The notes under the pieces were generated by a model. That model made no database searches. It was not told where the DNA came from and saw nothing but the letters and a program-made list of their open reading frames with translations. DNA of 64,000 bases, taken from contig NC_088299.1 in NCBI RefSeq assembly GCF_032854445.1, forward strand, positions 19,275,608 to 19,339,607, read 5' to 3'. Position numbers and translations under genes: made by a program. Of the stretch, positions 59,623 through 64,000 are shown one piece after another. Source of the stretch: Liolophura sinensis. Taxonomy: Eukaryota; Mollusca; Polyplacophora; Chitonida; Chitonidae. Every line of letters starts with the position of its first letter. Within the stretch, counting starts at the first letter, position 1.

Positions 59623-59751
59623 ATGAATGGCCTTAACCCCCAGTTCGCTGTGATCGGTACCACCTTCGTGGAGTCCTTCTACCCAATGTTCGACAGCCTA
59701 ACTTTCAAAACAGACGAAAATGCTAAGAGACAGTTGCTCTCGTTCTATCAT
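59623..59751 (+). CDS. NUTF2: NUTF2 exon 1
   Basis: Forty-three codons from 'MNGLNPQFAVIGTTF' to 'QLLSFYH', donor 'gtaagt'. The ATG is the first in frame and matches the family's N-terminal length. Confidence 0.92.
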
Positions 59752-62700
59752 GTAAGTGAGGAATGCTGACTTCTGTAAATTCGCCATTTACCTTCATATT
59801 TGTTGTGAGTCATACACATCATAAGGCCTGTAGTTATCAGTGAATTGTTGTCATTATCATATTGGGCTGATAATCTTCTTTCTTTCTTTCTCTTTTTTTA
59901 TTTTGCGATTTTTGATTGGAAAGTGGCATTGTGCATTGTCTGACACCATGTAATCTCGTGTAGGTGTGGTTGACAGTTACGCCAGCATGATGTCAGCCAT
60001 CCCAGCATGATGTCAGAAGATGAACAAGCGATGTCACACTCCTCACAGTGCATGGGTTGCTCCCTACTTTCACTTACTTCACCGAGTCAGCGTTCCAGGA
60101 GTCCTGCATGTTCATGCAAATGTGGATGAAGCAGGGTGGGGGCATTGGCAAACTAACGCAGATTTTATGGTACTTTCTAGACTGAATACATATGGTGTAT
60201 AGCCGGGCCTGTTGGCTCAACGGCACTGTGATCAGCTGCCATGAAATCACACTTTTAGCAGTGTTAGTTTGCAAGAGCCCCAACTCTGTGTCGTCTTAAC
60301 ATGTGTGAACTCAGTGAGATTCCTGAAATGCTGACTAGGCTTATAGACAAGCTTGACCTTTAGATTCTGTGCAATATTCAACATTTGTGAGGAAAATTGT
60401 TTCAGTTGTATGTTAAAATAATGTTGGGCATACTTCAGTTAAAGAGAATGAATATGTATCAAGTATAAAGGCAGACAGAAATTGAGAAAGTGCTCATGTC
60501 TTATGGAATCACTTTCTGCCTCATCACCCTAGTGACCTCTGCTTTGTTCTAGAGTTTGTCAGTTGTAAAGGCTAGGTTTGTATGTACATGTAGCTTTCCA
60601 CGCCACTACTTACTTCACTCATTCAAACTTCCCTGAATGAGTCCGGCCAAATATGAAGGAGATGTAGTACACGTGACAAAATCATATGAAGCATGAACAC
60701 ATGCATTCAAGCCTTTCAATGTTCATCTGTCTTTAACACGTCTAAGTAACTTATTCTGTGACAACAACTCAAATGGTCTAGTGCTGTAAACTTCAGGCTA
60801 TGGACCCAACATGCTGTCTGGCAAGTTCAAATCCAGAGCTTTCCAGAGCGACAAATGGGAACGGGTAATACAATGAAGCTTACATGTTAGCTGAACACTC
60901 ATGGATTACAGTATCAGGTGACAGAGAAAAGTGTAAAAAAACATTGTACTTACGCTGTATTTTTGTTATTATTCAAGCATTTCCCCGTCTTGGGTTGAGT
61001 CTTGAATACTATCTTGATAATTCACAACCTTCATCTATAAAACTAATTAACATGCTGTATAGTGGTTACATTTACCACAAGAAATGCTCGCTGTTGACAG
61101 CCATTTTGAAAAGTTCTGTGACCTATTAGTATACGTGGTTTCTGAAATGTAACTGAACTTTTGAAAGTTTGCGTGATCTTAGCTCTGTAGAGCTGTGCAC
61201 AGCTTACATACTGTCACAGCCCTGTCTTGTTCCATCTGATTGCCTTGAACACCTCAGTATTTCACGTGTTGCCCTCAATATAGTGTCTGCCCCAAATGTG
61301 GGTGCCGTACATGGGAAGGGCTGGTTTTATAAGTGAAATATTTTTGAGTACGGTGTAAAACACCAATCAAATAAATAAAGGAATAAATCTGGTTGTATTT
61401 CCGTGTAGTTCTTCTGGGTGGCGACATTTTGAGTCCTGTTGGATGGAGTTGGGTTGTCTTTGACCCCTTTGAATCCCTAGGCGTCCGCATCTCTCCAAGG
61501 GAAACAAATGGGGCCAAAGTGAACCGCATGTGATCTGACGAGACCCAAAATATTAGTTCCCAGAAGCCTTGTATGTGGTAGAGCTGAGCCATACCAAGGT
61601 GGATGGGAACTTTTTGAAACATCAGAATCATTTTGACACTATAGGAACAAGACGGGTATGAGTCTCACAATTACTGAATGGTAATGATTTGAGCTTTTCT
61701 TGGTAAATAGAGAAAGTTTGATTTGATCATTGAAAATTGATTTTTTGTCAAAAATCCAGCATTGAGAGGCATAGGCAAGATCATACATGTCCACAAAATT
61801 TCATAAATTGGACAGTTTCCCCATGTTAACGCCTCAGAATCATGGCTTACAACATCAACTGCACACATATTATTGTGTTGTATTTATCTTTCAGGAAAAT
61901 GCTATGCTGTCTTTTGAGGGCTCACAAATACAAGGAAATGAAAATATTGTCGCCAAATTTATTGTAAGTAATTGTTACTTTTAGTCCATCTGTTAACAGA
62001 AGAGCAGAAAGCGAATGGCAGGGTTTTCTCTCTTTTACTGTGCTTGTGGAATTTTTGAGGTTATAAATTATGAATACAGTTTATGCACATTACAAAAGAG
62101 GTGTCCAATGAAATAATACTCGTGTAGATGTGGTTGGGCTTAAATCCCAGGCTAAGATAGGGAAATAGGTGCACCCACTGGCACTTACTGTGGGGCCTTC
62201 GTAGCTGCTCTCTAACATTCGTTTTTTCCACGAATGTCTATATCACACTGGGATAGCCCATCAGTAACATGCCCAGCGTCGGTGGGTTATCATGGCACTC
62301 CAGTTTCCTCTGTTTGTTCACACTGTGGGGTTTTTGTGACCGCTCTCTAGCATTCGTTTTTTCCACGAATGTCTATATCACACTGGGATAGCCCATCAGT
62401 AACATGCCCAGTGTCGGTGGGTTATCATGGCACTCCAGTTTCCTCTATTTGTTCTCACTGTGGGGTTTTTGTGACCGCTCTCTAACATTCGTTTTTTCCA
62501 CGAATGTCTATATCACACTGGGATAGCCCATCAGTAACGTGCCCAGCGTCGGTGGGTTATCATGGCACTCCAGTTTCCTCTATTTGTTCACACTGTGGGG
62601 TTTTTGTGACCGCTCTCTAACATTCGTTTTTTCCACGAATGTCTATATCACACTGGGGGCCTCCGTGGCTCAGTCGGTTAAAGCGCTAGCGCAGCGTAAT

Positions 62701-63801
62701 GACCCAGGAGTCTCTCACCAATGCGGTCGCTGTGAGTTCAAGTCCAGCTGCTGGCGGCCGTACGTGAGAAGGTCTCCCAGCAACCTGCGGATGGTCGTGG
62801 GTTTCCCCCAGGCTCTGCCCGGTTTCCACCCACCATAATGCTGGCTGCTGTCGTATAAGTGAAATATTCTTGAGTACGGCGTAAAACACCAATCAAAAAA
62901 AAAAAAAAAAATCTATATCACACTGGGATAGCCCATCAGTAACATGCCCAGCGTCGGTGGGTTATCATGGCACTCCAGTTTCCTCTATTTGTTCACACTG
63001 TGGGTTTTTTGTGGCCGCTCTCTAACATTCGTTTTTTCCACGAATGTCTATATCACACGGGGATAGCCCATCAGTAACATGCCCAGCGTCGGTGGGTTAT
63101 CATGGCACTCCAGTTTCCTCTATTTGTTCTCACTGTGGGTTTTTTGTGACCGCTCTCTAACATTCGTTTTTTCCACGAATGTCTATATCACACTGGGATA
63201 GCCCATCAGTAACATGTCCAAGGTCGGTGGGTTATCATGGCACCCCAGTTTCCTCCATTCGTTCTCACTGTGGGTTTTTTGTGACCGCTCTCTAACATTT
63301 GTTTTTTTCACGAATGTCTATATCACACTGGGATAGCCCATCAGTAACATGCCCAGCGTCCGTGGGTTATCATGGCTTTCCAGTTTCCTCCATTCGTTCT
63401 CACTGTGGGTTTTTTGTGACCGCTCTCTAACATTCGTTTTTTCCACGAATGTCTATATCACACTGGGATAGCCCATCAGTAACATGCTCAGCATCGATGG
63501 GTTACCATGGCTCTCCAACATCCTCCATGTGTAAAACTGTCTTCATCATAAATGATAAGTTTTCTCAATCAGTCAACCCTCGATGATAGAGTTCATCTCA
63601 TGTTGAGCCAGGTCATTGATGTACCATTAATAAAATTTCCCAAGTTTGATTGCAGTAATCTATTCAGTCTGTGATTTGCCTGTGCAATGCTTTGGTTTGC
63701 AGAGTTTACCATTCAAGTCATTAACAAGAGTAGTGACAACAGTCGACTCGCAGCCAATTGCAGATGGTGGAGTGGCAATCATGGTTGTTGGACAACTCAA
63801 G
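59623..63801 (+). CDS. NUTF2: Nuclear transport factor 2, 5' part (three exons)
   Basis: NTF2 is a small dimeric cone-shaped protein that binds RanGDP and FxFG nucleoporins and returns Ran to the nucleus. Exons 59,623-59,751, 61,895-61,963 and 63,703-63,801, all GT-AG and phase 0, give 99 of an expected 125-130 residues; the rest lies beyond the window. Seen: 'FAVIGTTFVESFYPMFD' (helix 1), 'LSFEGSQIQGNENIV' (matches human LTWEGQQFQG), 'SLPFKSLTRVVTTVDSQP', and 'IMVVGQLK' (human SMVVGQLK). E51 corresponds to human E42, which contacts Ran; the adjacent human W41 is F50 here. The spacing and the VVGQLK signature favour NTF2 over the NTF2-like domain of G3BP. Single-copy status and regulation cannot be told. 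Confidence 0.92.
60770..60860 (+). repeat. tRNA-like SINE head, decayed
   Basis: 'ggtctagtgctgtaaacttc' (A-box-like) and 'gcaagttcaaatccagag' (B-box-like) about 45 bases apart. No tRNA cloverleaf can be drawn, so a pseudo-tRNA or SINE 5' end is more likely. In NUTF2 intron 1. Confidence 0.35.
61306..61388 (+). mobile_element. SINE-A 3' fragment
   Basis: 'ttataagtgaaatattttt', 'gagtacggtgtaaaacacca' and an A-rich tail. Confidence 0.75.
61895..61963 (+). CDS. NUTF2: NUTF2 exon 2
   Basis: Twenty-three codons, 'ENAMLSFEGSQIQGNENIV' then 'AKFI'. Acceptor 'tttatctttcag', donor 'gtaagt'. Contains the Glu equivalent to the Ran-contacting E42. Confidence 0.92.
62190..63525 (+). repeat. 135-bp tandem repeat, about 8 units, in NUTF2 intron 2
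   Basis: 'gctctctaacattcg' recurs at 62,207, 62,342, 62,477, 62,612, then (after a SINE) 63,017, 63,152, 63,287, 63,422: exact 135-base steps. Each unit has a short hairpin ('acattcg' - ttttttcca - 'cgaatgt'). Confidence 0.96.
62658..62911 (+). mobile_element. SINE-A, full length, with 16-bp target duplication
   Basis: Complete copy: A box in 'ccgtggctcagtcggttaaa', B box near 'gagttcaagtccag', body with 'ggtttccacccaccataatg', tail 'gtacggcgtaaaacaccaat' and about 17 A. Flanked by 'tctatatcacactggg' at 62,642-62,657 and 62,912-62,927. Insert plus duplication adds exactly 270 bases to the array's 135-base register. Best reference copy in the window. Confidence 0.97.
63703..63801 (+). CDS. 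NUTF2: NUTF2 exon 3
   Basis: Thirty-three codons, 'SLPFKSLTRVVTTVDSQP' then 'IADGGVAIMVVGQLK'. Acceptor 'tttggtttgcag', donor 'gtaaga'. The residues equivalent to human D92/D94 are in the next exon, outside the window. Confidence 0.92.
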
Positions 63802-63904
63802 GTAAGATCGTGTACAAAAACATGTTGCTGTTTCCATTAAATGTTCTCATCACTGCCACTCACAATCCACTGGCCCAACTGCATGGATCTGCCTGTTGCA
63901 GATC

Positions 63905-64000
63905 CTCCATGCTATCACCCAGTCGCCATACTGTACATGCCATCACCCAGTCGCCATACTGTACGTGCCATCACCCAGTCCCTATACTGTACGTGCCATC
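63905..64000 (+). repeat. 28-bp tandem repeat running off the window
   Basis: Unit 'gccatcacccagtcgccata' then 'ctgtacgt', at exact 28-base steps; at least three copies. NUTF2 intron 3. Confidence 0.9.

Larger units (their letters stand above)
59752..61894. other. NUTF2 intron 1
   Basis: Mostly unique sequence with the tRNA-like piece at 60,770 and a SINE-A 3' fragment at 61,306. Confidence 0.6.

Noticed and set aside
62658..62740. Possible functional tRNA gene
   Set aside because: A and B boxes are present but the segment is the head of a SINE with a poly-A tail and target duplication; no acceptor stem pairing.

Overview
The window is nuclear DNA of an animal, probably a lophotrochozoan and most likely a mollusc. 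The pointers are spliced genes with GT-AG introns, a tRNA-derived SINE present in at least fourteen copies (tail 'gtaaaacaccaatcaaataaat'), a second SINE family ending in 'tacgacgttaaaccccaag', and a very high load of minisatellites. The species assignment rests on remembered similarity of these SINEs to molluscan repeats and is an inference.

Layout. Bases 1-17,600 hold no gene I can support; they contain SINE copies, palindromic elements and short arrays. Bases 18,546-44,983 (minus strand) are a complete, previously hidden gene that I rebuilt exon by exon: a centromere protein T (CENP-T) orthologue with ten coding exons and 820 codons plus stop agreement in every splice phase (2,463 nt). It has TPRT-type motifs at the N-terminus, a long acidic/Ser-rich middle encoded by one 1.16 kb exon, and the histone fold plus CENP-T family extension at the C-terminus. 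Its introns and 3' flank carry eleven different minisatellites (periods 12, 16, 20, 26, 26, 27, 36, 43, 44, 50 and 73 bp), including a 4.5 kb array of a 73-bp unit. Nearly all long open frames inside the gene span are by-products of these arrays.

Bases 45,000-51,600 hold a possible orphan first exon on the plus strand, SINEs and three arrays. A single-exon rhodopsin-class peptide receptor (FMRFamide-receptor-like) lies at 51,692-52,801 on the minus strand, with a 58-bp array immediately upstream. At 59.3-59.75 kb there is a compact divergent promoter: a 48-codon first exon of an unidentified gene leaves on the minus strand, and the first exon of a nuclear transport factor 2 gene (NUTF2) leaves on the plus strand. 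Three NUTF2 exons (99 codons, all phase 0) are in the window; the last exon lies beyond base 64,000. NUTF2 intron 2 contains a 135-bp array into which a full-length SINE inserted, leaving a perfect 16-bp target duplication.

How the genes relate. CENP-T (inner kinetochore) and NUTF2 (import of RanGDP) do not share a pathway, but they are close neighbours in the human genome as well (16q22.1, CENPT-THAP11-NUTF2, with the same opposite orientations), so the pairing looks like ancient microsynteny. I found no convincing new molecular system; the most notable items are the rebuilt CENP-T gene with duplicated TPRT exons and a dead exon copy, its extraordinary minisatellite load, the synteny, and several foldback or inverted-array structures.
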